From NCBI GenBank assembly GCA_934045905.1, contig OW203761.1:31732964-31796963 (forward strand): a stretch of 64,000 nt of DNA, in the 5' to 3' direction. The stretch comes from Leuctra nigra. Its lineage: Eukaryota > Arthropoda > Insecta > Plecoptera > Leuctridae. Numbering within the stretch: position 1 is the first letter of the stretch; every line of letters begins with the position of its first letter. Below, one piece after another: positions 1 through 10,262 of this stretch. The notes under the pieces are model-generated. The model ran no database searches. It was not told the origin of the DNA and was given only the letters and a program-made list of their open reading frames with translations. The translations under genes were made by a program, and so were the position numbers.

Positions 1-56
1 TGAATACAACTTATGAAATTTCAAACTAATAGTACAAATGTTAGAATTAGACAATG

Positions 57-3000
57 CTAATAATCATTGAATCTTTGTGGTCTTTGAATGACTCTGCCCC
101 GCCTAGAACGATATGCTCCGGGTGGTGTTGCTGGTTCATCCTGTGGTTCATCCTGTGGCTCGTCCGCTGCTGCCGGACCGGGCACATCTGGTTTCGGTGA
201 TGGCATGAGGTGGACTCGATTTCTTCTGAGTGTCCCCTCTGATGTCTCTACATGATATGACCGCGGAGTGGTACCGGCTGCTATCACCTGGCCATATTTC
301 TTCTGATCTGTAACATATACATGTGAACCTAATTCTAACGGTGGTAACTCTCTGGCACGATGTCTTCGGTCGTAATCGTGCTTCTGCTTCGCTTTCCTAG
401 CCTCTTCCCTCCTTCTCCACGCTTGGGTGTTGATTTGATTAGGTAGTAGGTTGTCCGAAGCAGTTACTAGCGTTGTTCTTGGCTGTCGGCTCATTAGCAT
501 CTGCGCCGGACTACGCCCTGATGCTAGTGGTGTTGATCGGTATGCTAGCATTCCGAGATATACATCTTCTGACTTCTGCAGGATACCTTTCATGGTTTTC
601 ACTGTCCGTTCCGCAAGTCCGTTCGCCTTTGGATATCTTGGGCTGCTGGTCACATGCTTGAATCCGTAGGTTGTTGCGAATCTTCGAAACTCGTCTGAGC
701 TGAACTGCGGTCCGTTGTCTGAAACAACTTCTTCCGGAATTCCATACCTCGCAAATACCGACTTGATGCGATTGATGACATACTTGCTGGTGGTTTTATC
801 CAACAATAATACTTCAGGGAACTTTGAGTAATAATCTACAATTATCAAATACTTGTGTTCCTTGAGTTGAAACAAATCCATGGCTACTCTCTGCCATGCT
901 CGCTCTGGCAAAGGTGTTGTCAATAACGGTTCTTGTGGATTTTCCCGGTGTTCCAAACAATGTTGACATTTGTTAACTACATCTATAATATGCTGGCTCA
1001 TTCCTGGCCACCACACTGACTGTCTGGCTCTCTCTCTACATTTATTAATCCCTAAGTGACCTTCATGGATTCTATGTAGAATTTCCTTCTGCATACTTCC
1101 TGGTATGTACAGTCGTTGGTCTTTCATCAGAAGTCCCTGCTGGACAGTCAGGTTACCTCTTTCTTGAAAGAATGGAGCGGCATTGGCTGCTAGGTCTCGC
1201 TTCGATGGCCACCCGTCAGCAATGTATCTTTTGACTTGTTGAGATGTACGATCCTCTTGCTGGGCTTTCCTTATCTCGTCGAGACGTGCATCCGTTGCTG
1301 GAAGCTCTCCTATGACCTGGTCAACACATTCGTTTATCTCTGCTTCAAACTCACAACATTGAGCAGAAGCAATTTCTACCGGCTCTCTGGACAGAGTGTC
1401 TGCCGTATGTAGATCTTTACCTGGAACATGCGAGATAGTAAATGCAAATCTCATCAATTTCATTCTCATTCTCAGAATTCTTGGTGACAGATCGCTCAGA
1501 GACTTCTTTAGCATTATGGGAACAAGAGGTAAATGATCAGTATGTACATGGAACTGTTTACCTATGAGGAAATTCTGGAACCTGTCACATGCCCATACAA
1601 TTCCCAAAGCTTCCTTCTCGATCTGGGCATACCTGGTTTCAGTGTCGGTGAGTGATCTGGATGCGTACGCTACTGGCCGCCAAACATTGGACTCGTCCAG
1701 CTGTTCCAGAACACATCCCAAACCAAACGATGATGCGTCTGTCGTTAAACGGATCTCCCTATTGACGTCGTAGAACATTAACGTCGGGGTCGTCGTCAAC
1801 TTCTCCTTGATTTTTGTAAAAGCTTCTTCTTGAGGCGCTCCCCACTGAAAGTTGTCTCCTGACAAGAGTTCGCGAATTGGTTTTGTCATTACTGCCAGAT
1901 TAGGAACGAACTTCATTAGTTGGTTAGTCATCCCCAGAAGTCTTCTTACGCCTGAAACATCTTTCGGACTTTTCATGAGATTTATTGCTGATGTCTTGCT
2001 GGGATCAACTTTCACTCCAGACTCTCCTAGAATGTAACCCAGAAACTTGACTGTGCTGACACCAAATTCACATTTTGCTTCATTCAGTGTGACACCTGCA
2101 TTACTGATTGCTGTAAGCACTGCTGACAGTCGTTGATCGTGTTCTTTCCTTGTTTCCCCAAAGATAAGAACATCGTCCATGTGACATACTACTCCGGGTA
2201 GTCCTTCGAGTAGTTCCGACATTTTCCTTTGATACACTTCTGGTGCCGAAGTTATCCCGAATGGAACCCTGTTGAACCAATACCTACCATAGGGAGTAAT
2301 AAAGGTTGTGAGCTTACGTGACTCTTCGGAAAGCTTGATCTGCCAGAATCCCGAATTCGCGTCTAATTTGCTGAACACAGTTGCTCTACCTAGGTGTCCC
2401 AAGGTTTCTTCCATAGCAGGCATAATATGACGCTCCCGCTGGACACTTCTATTCAGGTGTGTAAGATCTACACATATTCTTACGTTTCCATTTTTCTTCG
2501 GCACTACCACCATTCCTGCGCACCAATCTGTTGGCTCGTCGACCTTGGAGATAACACCTGCTTTCTCCATCTTCTCAAGTTCCTCTTTTACCTTTGGCAA
2601 GAGTGGTATTGCTACTCGACGTGGAACGGCGATGGCGAATGGTTCTGCTCCAGCTTGGAGCCGTATCTTGTACTCGCCTTTCAATTCACCCAATCCCGTG
2701 AACAGAGATGGGTATTCTTTCTTGACGTCTCCTTGGCTCAGTGGATCAATCTGCTTTACCGCGTGGATCTGCTGAACTAGGTTTAAACTTCTGATTGCTG
2801 GTCGGCCCAGTAGTGCACTGCTTAGGTTGCTGACCACAAAGATGTCTTGAACAGACTTGTTTTGTTTTACTTGAAATGTTGCTTTAAACTGACCTTTGAC
2901 ATCTAAGGTTGCTCGTCCTGGTCCCAGAAGTGTCTTCGTCGTTGGACTAAGCTTATGCTTGGAAAACCTGGATTTGTATTCCTCTTCCGAGAGTACAGTT

Positions 3001-4007
3001 ACATCGGCACCTGTGTCAATTTTGAATTGTGTTCGCTTACCATTTACTAGTAGTGTCACGAACCATGGGTCGTCGGTGGTGTCCCCGTCTATCGTACCTA
3101 GATATACTTCGGGTTGCTGGCCTCCGGTTCGCACTTCGTGTACCGTTGACTGCTTCTTCTTACTGCGGCAGTGTTTCTCGAAGTGGCCCATGATGTTACA
3201 GCTTCTGCACTTCACCTCCCTCGCTGGACAATCTCGTATCGGGTGAGATGGTGTGCGTCCACATCTGGTACAGCGGTCTGCAGATTTATTCTGACCACTG
3301 TAGCTGCTCGACGGCTTGAAATGTTCCTGTTGCTGGTGAGAACGGGCACCTGAATGCTGAAACTTAGGTTTATTTGATTTAACCATATCAACATTCGCAT
3401 CATTGCTTTCTAACCCCCTCAGGATCTTCTGCTGACCTCGAATGTCTTCATGTACTCGGACCTTATCGATGGCCTTCTTCAAAGTTAGCTCTGCATCCAT
3501 TTGCAAAGTTTCGGATAACTTGGTGTCTCTAAGACCTACCACTAACCTATCTCTGATAAGTTCTTCCTGTAGTGCTCCATACGCACAATGTTTTACTAAT
3601 GTATACAATGATGTTATAAACTCAGCCGCTGATTCCCCCTCTTCTTGCTTCCTCTGATGGAATTTGGCTCTTTCAAATATCACATTTCTCCTTTTGACAA
3701 AGTGAGAATTAAACTTTTCTACAACCAATTCATAATCATCTTCTTCTAGGGCAGTGAGCTCCATAGAAAGTAAGATATCCTCCGCTTCATCTCCCATACA
3801 GTAAATGAGATGATGGACCTGTCTTGACTTACTTGCTTTGTCCAGACAACTTGAAATACGGAAACGCTCGTATCTCCGAATCCACCTGGTCCATGTTTGT
3901 GGATCGGTGAAGTCGAATTTTGGAGGTGGTTGTAATTGAGTAGTAGAATCGGCTTGAGGTAATGGCTGTTGTTGAACATGAACATTGGCCTCATCTCCGA
4001 GCACCAT
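57..4007 (-). CDS. Gag-Pol polyprotein of a Ty3/gypsy retrotransposon
   Basis: This single frame encodes capsid-like Gag and Pol for retrotransposition. The frame stays open back to 4103, but its first 32 codons cover the LTR end and primer site, so I start at the Met at 4007 (MVLGDE...). Numbered from 4103: a gag domain at about 60-230; two CCHC-like zinc knuckles at 278-312; an aspartic protease with DTGAD at 363-367; reverse transcriptase at about 500-690 with HMDD at 641-644; RNase H at about 785-900 (TDAS, HTDH); integrase with an HHCC zinc site at about 1010-1049 and a catalytic D1076, D1129, E1165 (D-35-E). All key residues are present and there is no internal stop or frameshift. It resembles the K02A2.6-like group seen in many invertebrates. 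The CHMDD form of the RT box is normal for that group. Confidence 0.94.
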   Translation of the reverse strand: MVLGDEANVHVQQQPLPQADSTTQLQPPPKFDFTDPQTWTRWIRRYERFRISSCLDKASKSRQVHHLIYCMGDEAEDILLSMELTALEEDDYELVVEKFNSHFVKRRNVIFERAKFHQRKQEEGESAAEFITSLYTLVKHCAYGALQEELIRDRLVVGLRDTKLSETLQMDAELTLKKAIDKVRVHEDIRGQQKILRGLESNDANVDMVKSNKPKFQHSGARSHQQQEHFKPSSSYSGQNKSADRCTRCGRTPSHPIRDCPAREVKCRSCNIMGHFEKHCRSKKKQSTVHEVRTGGQQPEVYLGTIDGDTTDDPWFVTLLVNGKRTQFKIDTGADVTVLSEEEYKSRFSKHKLSPTTKTLLGPGRATLDVKGQFKATFQVKQNKSVQDIFVVSNLSSALLGRPAIRSLNLVQQIHAVKQIDPLSQGDVKKEYPSLFTGLGELKGEYKIRLQAGAEPFAIAVPRRVAIPLLPKVKEELEKMEKAGVISKVDEPTDWCAGMVVVPKKNGNVRICVDLTHLNRSVQRERHIMPAMEETLGHLGRATVFSKLDANSGFWQIKLSEESRKLTTFITPYGRYWFNRVPFGITSAPEVYQRKMSELLEGLPGVVCHMDDVLIFGETRKEHDQRLSAVLTAISNAGVTLNEAKCEFGVSTVKFLGYILGESGVKVDPSKTSAINLMKSPKDVSGVRRLLGMTNQLMKFVPNLAVMTKPIRELLSGDNFQWGAPQEEAFTKIKEKLTTTPTLMFYDVNREIRLTTDASSFGLGCVLEQLDESNVWRPVAYASRSLTDTETRYAQIEKEALGIVWACDRFQNFLIGKQFHVHTDHLPLVPIMLKKSLSDLSPRILRMRMKLMRFAFTISHVPGKDLHTADTLSREPVEIASAQCCEFEAEINECVDQVIGELPATDARLDEIRKAQQEDRTSQQVKRYIADGWPSKRDLAANAAPFFQERGNLTVQQGLLMKDQRLYIPGSMQKEILHRIHEGHLGINKCRERARQSVWWPGMSQHIIDVVNKCQHCLEHRENPQEPLLTTPLPERAWQRVAMDLFQLKEHKYLIIVDYYSKFPEVLLLDKTTSKYVINRIKSVFARYGIPEEVVSDNGPQFSSDEFRRFATTYGFKHVTSSPRYPKANGLAERTVKTMKGILQKSEDVYLGMLAYRSTPLASGRSPAQMLMSRQPRTTLVTASDNLLPNQINTQAWRRREEARKAKQKHDYDRRHRARELPPLELGSHVYVTDQKKYGQVIAAGTTPRSYHVETSEGTLRRNRVHLMPSPKPDVPGPAAADEPQDEPQDEPATPPGAYRSRRGRVIQRPQRFNDY

Positions 4008-4085
4008 TTTTCTTGCTTTTCTTACACCGAAAATAACGTAATACTGCGTAAATTTACTGGTTTTCTTACTCACGCGCCGCCACCA

Positions 4086-4309
4086 TGTGTTGTTATCAAT
4101 CAATACTTAATAAACTACATAAGTTATTTAATTGAAACAGATAATTATAAGAATATAATGTGGTAGTCTTCTTTATTCTAAAACAGCCAGCAACTAACAA
4201 TGTAACCACTCTAGTCACACTAGAGACTATGTTCACTTCCTGTTGGCACTGCCTTCTAGATCATCAGTTCTAGCCAACATCACACTGGGGACAGGTCATT
4301 TGGTCTACA
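4086..4309 (-). repeat. 5' LTR of the gypsy element
   Basis: The 224-bp block reads TGTAGACC...AACACA on the minus strand, with TG/CA ends and the primer-binding site immediately downstream. An AATAAA signal lies at 4172-4177 (minus). The outer boundary at 4309 is chosen from the TG terminus, because the partner LTR is outside the window. Confidence 0.75.
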
Positions 4310-5021
4310 CTGAAAATATATACAAATTTAAATTTCAAATTCATCAAATTTAATCTAGTGGAGCGGTCGCTCCACCCAGCCAAGTCGTACCGTACACTCA
4401 CAGTCACTCAACATACCGTAAATGCCTAATAAACCGAGGAGCAGACCAAACACTTTTACTGTAAGCAACAACATGGCATTTTCGGCCTACTGGATCATAA
4501 AATTGGAAAATCTCACATTGTTGTGAAATATCTTAATTTCGAGCTATGGCCCACCCCACTCCATATACTAAATTTGGGAACAATAGGTTATGCCATTTGC
4601 GTGCTAGAGGGCCGTGAAAACAGTGAAATTACACCCCTTTTAAAACCTATCTGATGATGATATCAGGAAACACCGCTATCACCGCCACAGCCTAAACGGC
4701 TTAGCCGATCGATCTGAAATTTTTACCACATGTGCACTTTTGGCGTCTGAGGTGCCTTTTTATAAATCAAACCGGTAGTCGCCATTTTGAAACCGGAAGT
4801 GACGTCATATCTCAAAAACGGCTTAACCGATCGGAACGAAATTTGCGCCAATCGATTCAGACGGTCTTCTTTATGAAATAACAATAGTTAAATTAAAGTT
4901 TTCTAATTACTGAAACCGGAAATGACGTCATAGTTTAGCGAAATCTGCTTAAATTCACTTCCCTTTATATAAAAACCAACTATATATTCAGAAGGCTTAT
5001 AATGAAATATTAGTATTTATA

Positions 5022-6342
5022 TCTAGTGGAGCGGTCGCTCCACCCAGCCAAGTCGTACTATACACTCACACTCACTCAACATACCGTAAATGCCTAATAA
5101 ACTGAGGAGCAGACCAAACACTTTTACTGTAAGCAACAACATGGCATTTTCGGCCTACTGGATCTCAAAATTGGGAAATCTCACATTGTTGCGAAATAAC
5201 TTAATTTCGAGCTATGGCCCACCTGACAACATATACTAAATTTAGGAACAATAGGTAATGCCATTTGTGGGCTAGAGGGCCGTGAAAACAGTGAAATTAC
5301 ACCCCTTTTAAAACCTATCTTCATCTGATGATATCACGAAACACCGCAATCACCGCCACAGCCTAAACGGCTTAACCGATCGACTTGAAATTTTTACCAC
5401 ATGTGCACTTTTGGCGTCCGAGGTGCCTTTTTATAAAACCAACCGGAAGGCGCCATTTTGAAACCGGAAGTGACGTCATATCTCGAAAACGACTACACCG
5501 ATCGGAATAAAACTATCGCCAAATGATTCAGACGGTCATCTTTATGGAATATCAATAGTCAAAATATACATTTACTATTACCGAAACCGGAAATGACGTC
5601 ATAAAAATGAAGAATCAGACTTGAATCACCTCTAACTACAATAACTACAAATTCAGAAGGCTTATAATGATACATAACATTTATAGAAATAAATTCTAGG
5701 TGGCTGTAATTTCAGCCGCCATTATGAAAACCGGAAGTGATGCCATATCTCGAAAACGGCTGGACCTATTGGAACAATGCTTTCGCAATTCTTCATGGAA
5801 TATCAAAACAAGCTTATATTTAGCCCCAAACACATTTTTTCGTAGTAACCAATTCGGAAATGGCCTATTTTTTTAAAGGAATTAGTCATTGTTGCTCCGA
5901 TATGTGTTAAAAGTTGTGTAAATAAACTAAAAAAACTAGTGATATCCCCATAAAAAACACTCCGTGTAAAAATACCAGCCAAGTCACTTCAACTTAAAAA
6001 AAAAATGAAATCTAAAAATTCTGCACTGAAAAGTAGTGATATCAAAAAATTAGCCAAGTCAAAACTTTATTTGAAAATCAAAAAATACTTGGCGCATCGT
6101 TTTTTTTTAGGGCATTATAGGTATACTATGTATATGTATATTTCATGTAAAATTTATAATTGGCTTATACTTCCAAGCTATTTATGTACGCGATGCGCCA
6201 AGTATTTTTTGATTTTCAAATAAAGTTTTGACTTGGCTAATTTTTTGATATCACTACTTTTCAGTGCAGAATTTTTAGATTTCATTTTTTTTTTAAGTTG
6301 AAGAGACTTGGCTGGTATTTTTACACGGAGTGTTTTTTATGG
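5022..6342 (+). mobile_element. Family A element, copy 2, nested in copy 1
   Basis: A complete 1.32-kb copy. It has the terminal palindrome at 5026-5043 followed by CCAGCCAAGTC, and then two or three degenerate units with CCGGAAGTGACGTCAT (about 5450-5480, 5714-5745). A long inverted repeat at 5946-6342 has arms of about 150 bp and a loop of about 90 bp. CCAGCCAAGTC recurs in both hairpin arms, so the element carries subterminal inverted repeats. It inserted into copy 1 at an A/T junction. Confidence 0.82.
5946..6342 (+). repeat. Giant terminal hairpin of family A copy 2
   Basis: The left arm starts CCCCATAAAAAACACTCCG and the right arm ends CGGAGTGTTTTTTATGG. The arms contain the marker AAAAGTAGTGATATC and pair almost perfectly; one visible mismatch is CACTT versus CTCTT near the outer end. 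Confidence 0.9.
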
Positions 6343-6607
6343 TACATATTAATACCTACAATGTGTAAGAGCTTTCAGCCGCCATTTTGAAAACCGGAAG
6401 TGATGCCATATCTCGAAAACGGCTGGACCTATTGGAACGATGCTTTCGCAATTCTTCATGGCATATCACTTTAAGTTTAAATTTAGCTCCAAACAATATT
6501 TTTTTAGTAACTAATTCGGAAATGGCGTATTTTTTTAAAGGAATTAGCCATTGTTGCCCTAATAAGTTTTACAAATTGTGTAAATAAACTAAAAAAATAA
6601 GTGATAT

Positions 6608-6998
6608 CCCCATAAAAAAACACTCCGTGTAAAAAAACAGCCAAGTCTCTTCAACTAAAAAAAAAAATATGAAATCTAAAAATTCTGCACTGAAACGTAG
6701 TGATATCAAAAAATGAGCCAAGTCAAAACTTTATTTGAAAATTAAAAAATACTTGGCGCATCGTTTTTTTAGGGCATTGTAGGTATAGGTACTATAAGTA
6801 TATGTATTTATATCTAGCCTATACTTCTAAGCTATTTATATACACGATGCGCCAAGTATTTTTTTAATTTTCAAATAAAGTTTTGACTTGGCTCATTTTT
6901 TGATATCACTACGTTTCAGTGCAGAATTTTTAGATTTCATAATTTTTTTTTTAGTTGAAGAGACTTGGCTGTTATTTTACACGGAGTGTTTTTTTATG
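6608..6998 (+). repeat. Giant terminal hairpin of family A copy 1
   Basis: Same layout as in copy 2, but both arms carry copy-specific variants (GAAACGTAGTG, AAATGAGCC, GAAAATTAAAA). The loop is about 75 bp. Confidence 0.9.
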
Positions 6999-7349
6999 TT
7001 AAGATTACAACGGCATATTCGATTGATTAATTTTTTATCGCGTTCTATTTTTTATATCGCTCCATACTATTACATGCGCTGTGAACATTGCTAATGGTAT
7101 TAAGTTTCATGGGATCGGGTGTGTTGACACTTATCGTGCTTGGAGGTAATATTGTAAAAGCTCACTTTACCTGTAACTGCAGTTCTTTGTTACTGATGAG
7201 TTGTGTCGCAGAAATAAATGAATGTTTGTCCACCGAAATCCAAATACCAACGCCCAAAACTGCGGATCCAGCCAACTGCAAGTTTTAACACATAAATTAG
7301 TTTTCAGCTTTTTGTGCAAATAAAATGTGTATCGGATTAAACTACTTAC

Positions 7350-7460
7350 AAAGAATAAGAAATTGAACCAACATAGAACGTATTTGGCCACACAATCGAA
7401 GCAGTCCAACATTTTCACGTCCGTGTCTCTTTTTTGTAGTCTATTGTAGTCGCTCGGCAT
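7350..7460 (-). CDS. First coding exon of a tetraspanin-like protein (partial)
   Basis: A single exon encodes 37 residues from Met at 7460 to ...WFNFLFF at 7350, followed by a strong GTAAGT donor (7349-7344). A TTTTTCTCAG acceptor precedes the exon at 7482, leaving a 21-nt 5' UTR. The end of the exon (CVAKYVLCWFNFLFF) matches the start of transmembrane helix 1 in tetraspanins. That family often has a phase-0 intron exactly here. The protein would be a four-helix membrane organiser, but only its cytosolic N-terminus and half of helix 1 are seen. The next exons must lie left of the window, beyond the gypsy and family A insertions. The identification rests on a short stretch, so the subfamily is unknown. 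Confidence 0.62.
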
Positions 7461-7897
7461 GAATTGAAGTCCGTGGAAGATCTGAGAAAAACACAGCCGT
7501 GTTGTTATTTAATTAGTGTTGGATTCTCTCGTAGAGGATTATAATCTCCAGATCCAAGGTTGAAGTTTTTAACCAACTCAATTGCCCCGGGAGAAGTGGA
7601 GTGGGCGATGGATGGATGGAATAATGGATAATAATCATCACTGCCTGCCCTGTTGGAATTGGTAACCAAAATACCAGTGGCCCTGCTACACAAACTCGGT
7701 GTGGAATCACAGCAATGACAAATAACCTACCGCAAGCAATAAACAAACAAGATATTTGCAAAACAACGAGGACAGCAAATACATCTTCTGTCATACATTT
7801 CGCGATTCCAAGTAGCCTAATTAGTAAGCATCATCGGCATTCACAGAGGGAGGGGGAGGGGGGGAGGTTTTCCTTTTTCCAGGAACGGGAGTAAGTA

Positions 7898-8048
7898 CAC
7901 TCGAACAAATAATAAACGGTACCTACCTCGAAAGAAATTTGAATTCATCATTGATAATAACAAGGATTGATTGTCAAGAAACCTGACCAGCAGGCAGCAA
8001 CCAATCTGTTTTGTGCAAAGTAGGTACCGTTTTTAATTGGTTTGAGTG
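7898..8048 (+). mobile_element. TA-flanked MITE, family C copy 1
   Basis: A 151-bp element bounded by TA on each side. Its terminal inverted repeats are CACTCGAACAAATAATAAAC and the complement of GTTTTTAATTGGTTTGAGTG. The interior matches, in inverted orientation, the element at 13889-14063. It resembles Tc1/mariner-type MITEs by the TA target and has no coding capacity. Confidence 0.65.
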
Positions 8049-8141
8049 TAGGTACACCCACCTCCAAGTGTTCCTACCGTTTTATACTTTGTGCTCTTAT
8101 GAGAAACACAGTACGAACACTTGGAGGTGGGTGTACATACC
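8048..8141. repeat. Short perfect inverted repeat
   Basis: Left arm about 8048-8073 (GTACACCCACCTCCAAGTG core) and right arm about 8115-8141, with a loop of about 41 nt. At least 20 bp pair perfectly. It abuts the family C MITE and shares its TA edge, so it may be a second, overlapping small element. A pre-miRNA-like transcript is possible but unproven. Confidence 0.7.
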
Positions 8142-9273
8142 TTTCATGGAAAGAGTTCACTTTCACATTTTTAGGCTAACATCCCCAAAACACCATGGAT
8201 ACTGAAACTTTTACATTTTTATATTTTTTAAGCTCCCAGTCAGTGGCGTAATGTAAGCGCCGCACCGTGTGGGTGGGGGGGGGGGGGGAGGAGGCAATAT
8301 ATTCCACCTATCTTGGGAGGAAGGCGAGAACGTTTTTGAAGTCATTTTGATCTTCACGTTTATCCCTCTCCTCCGCGACGTGCAATATTAACCCCGCCGT
8401 CTTGCGGTTCAATTTTCAATTAGGTACATATTTAATAAGAGTCACTGTATCACCAATAATGATGTAACTCGCGACGTGATAATTCTTACCCCATGCAAGT
8501 AGTCTTTTTGCTTCTACCCCTTAGAAAGAACTCACAGCAGATATGCACTTCAATATATTTTTTTTCAAGACAGAAATATACAAGCTAATGCACCGCTACA
8601 TGAGGGCAAAATGAATTATTTTTGTTGCACTAGAAATCACACGTTTCCTACAGCTTTCTTCGTTAGTAAGTAAGTAAGTTTAGTAAGTAAGTTTATTTCC
8701 ATTTCAACATTACAAGTAATGTGTACAAGCATTGTCAGTGACCCTTAAGCATAAATAATTATGCTTTGTCTTGGGTGTATGGAATTTATTATAATCTAAT
8801 TTTACCATAATAAAGTATAGTCGCTATGAATACACTTGACTGATGTCACGTTGTCATTCCACAGCAAAGTGAGTAGCAAGGTGAGTACCTACAGCAAGGT
8901 GTACTCGACGCAAGAGCAAAGAAGCAACAAGTGTAATTGTAGGTTCGCTTCATTACGTAACAAAATCAAAGCATGACAATTAAATGGAAATGCTAGCTGC
9001 TTTAAAAAGGGAAAAGAATAGACACAACGATGAAGCTGGCTTGAAGATACCTTGTAGAATCTATGTTGTACGTTCACTAAGTCGAAATTATTTTCTCTGC
9101 GACCTGTGCATACCTTAGCACGTCGGTACCTTTCAAGGGTTACCTACTAAGAAAGTAGGTAGGTCAAATCTCAATCAAATGCAATTTAATTATTCTCTTT
9201 TCAGGCAATTTCAGAAATTGACTAAATAACTTACATGCTGAATGCGAATTCCGTATTATACTGGACTCCTTAC
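8142..9273. other. No gene seen; simple repeats
   Basis: This is AT-rich sequence with a G run at about 8274-8288, a short TTAGTAAG-type microsatellite near 8660-8695 and scattered TAGGTACC tracts. A CAGTGGCG start at about 8227 resembles a hAT end, but no partner end was found. Confidence 0.5.
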
Positions 9274-9545
9274 CTGCTGTGTAGAAAGGCACGGCACAGG
9301 AATGTGTGTACTGCTCCAGCTTGCTACGATGGTTCACGAGACCGAACAAACTTGTTTTGATGATGAGCTGCGAGCAGCTTGCACGGTTGGTCGGAGAGTC
9401 GCCTCGACTGACAGGCAGCTTTCTGTGCTGTATTCTCCCCACCATCGAGCCACTCTTGGCCCCCTCTTCCAGTCCACGCTGCCACTGACGCTCGGTTCTG
9501 TGCATTCTTTACGATGCACCCTTCGTCGTTCATTGCATCACAACT
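9274..9545 (-). other. Possible 5' non-coding exon of the tetraspanin-like gene
   Basis: This 270-bp stretch is clearly richer in GC and CpG than its surroundings and ends, on the minus strand, in a good donor (ACACAGCAG then GTAAGG at 9273). It lies 1.8 kb upstream of the acceptor at 7482. No reading frame through it looks like a conserved protein. I infer a transcription start and leader exon for the tetraspanin-like gene. Transcript data would be needed to confirm it. Confidence 0.35.
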
Positions 9546-10011
9546 AACTAGTAACTACCCAGTGATCGAATTGAAAGTAGGTCCATGGGGGGATGGTGTA
9601 TAGTTACAAAAAACATCATTTGCACCAGGTCCATGGGGGGAAACTGTGGAAGGGCTCGCCGGGCGCGAATATTTTTCTAGCAAAGACTTCGTAAATGGGA
9701 GAAAAAAATATTTTTATAAAATTCCAGTTTTAACATTTTGGAAGTGAAATAAATGGTAAACTAGATTATGATATCAAATGTCATTCACGATAGTTCTGGG
9801 ATGAAATTGGGGTCGTGAAAACCCTCGAGAGTAAAACATTAAATCCTTATAATAAATCCTTCATTTTACTGATGTATAGCTGTCAGAACACAGTATGTAT
9901 ACTACACTTCTAAATCAGAGTTCTATTTGTATAAATAAGTAAGTTATTAGTTTTTGTTACAGTCAATTTACGTCCCATTTACGAAGTCAGAAAAATTCTC
10001 TGCCCCCGGCC

Positions 10012-10262
10012 CCCAGCACCATGCGGGTCCGGCGCCCAGCACCATGCGGGTCCGGCGCCCAGCACCATGCGGGTCCGGCGCCCAGCACCATGCGGGTCCG
10101 GCGCCCAGCACCATGCGGGTCCGGCGCCCAGCACCATGCGGGTCCGGCGCCCAGCACCATGCGGGTCCGGCGCCCAGCACCATGCGGGTCCGGCGCCCAG
10201 CACCATGCGGGTCCAGCACCATGCGGGTCCGGCGCCCAGCACCATGCGGGTCCGGCGCCCCG
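10012..10262. repeat. 23-bp GC-rich minisatellite, about 11 units
   Basis: Near-identical head-to-tail copies of CAGCACCATGCGGGTCCGGC plus GCC. One unit near 10200-10216 lacks the CGGCGCC part. The 23-bp period is not a multiple of three, so every frame stays open and encodes shuffled versions of the same peptide. Those frames are not genes. Confidence 0.95.

Larger units (their letters stand above)
1..4309 (-). mobile_element. Ty3/gypsy LTR retrotransposon, 3' end cut by window
   Basis: One LTR retrotransposon lies on the minus strand. From right to left it has a 5' LTR (4086-4309), a primer-binding site directly beside it (TGGTGGCGGCGCGTG, about 4071-4085), and a single gag-pol frame ending at 57. 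The polypurine tract and 3' LTR are not in bases 1-56, so they must lie outside the window. The frame is uninterrupted, which suggests a young and possibly active copy. Seen: LTR/PBS geometry and domain motifs. Family knowledge: the order protease, RT, RNase H, integrase defines the gypsy lineage. Confidence 0.93.
4354..6998 (+). mobile_element. Family A element, copy 1, interrupted by copy 2
   Basis: This is a non-autonomous repeat. It starts TCTAGTGGAGCGG with a terminal palindrome (GTGGAGCG-GT-CGCTCCAC), has internal YY1/ETS/CRE-like units (about 4780-4815, 6381-6415), and ends in a hairpin at 6608-6998. Copy 2 (5022-6342) splits it. The sequence left of the insert ends AGTATTTATA, and the right part resumes near 6343 and joins the expected ...TTTCAGCCGCC block at about 6375. 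It encodes no protein. The A before and T after the element are flank, with no duplication visible. Confidence 0.8.

Noticed and set aside
6005..6223. Open frame in the family A hairpin
   Set aside because: It reads through the hairpin arms and loop; AT-rich chance frame.
4354..6998. Calling family A a canonical Helitron
   Set aside because: 5' TC and A/T target fit, but the right end is ATGGGG or CTGGGA rather than CTRR, and its hairpin is far too long.
8227..8300. hAT-like left end CAGTGGCGTAATGTAAGCGCC
   Set aside because: No matching right end or target duplication could be found.
9242..9547. Open frames in the GC-rich block on both strands
   Set aside because: No recognisable domain or codon pattern; better explained as a possible non-coding leader exon.
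10012..10262. Possible CRISPR-like array
   Set aside because: Units are directly adjacent with no unique spacers, in a eukaryotic context.
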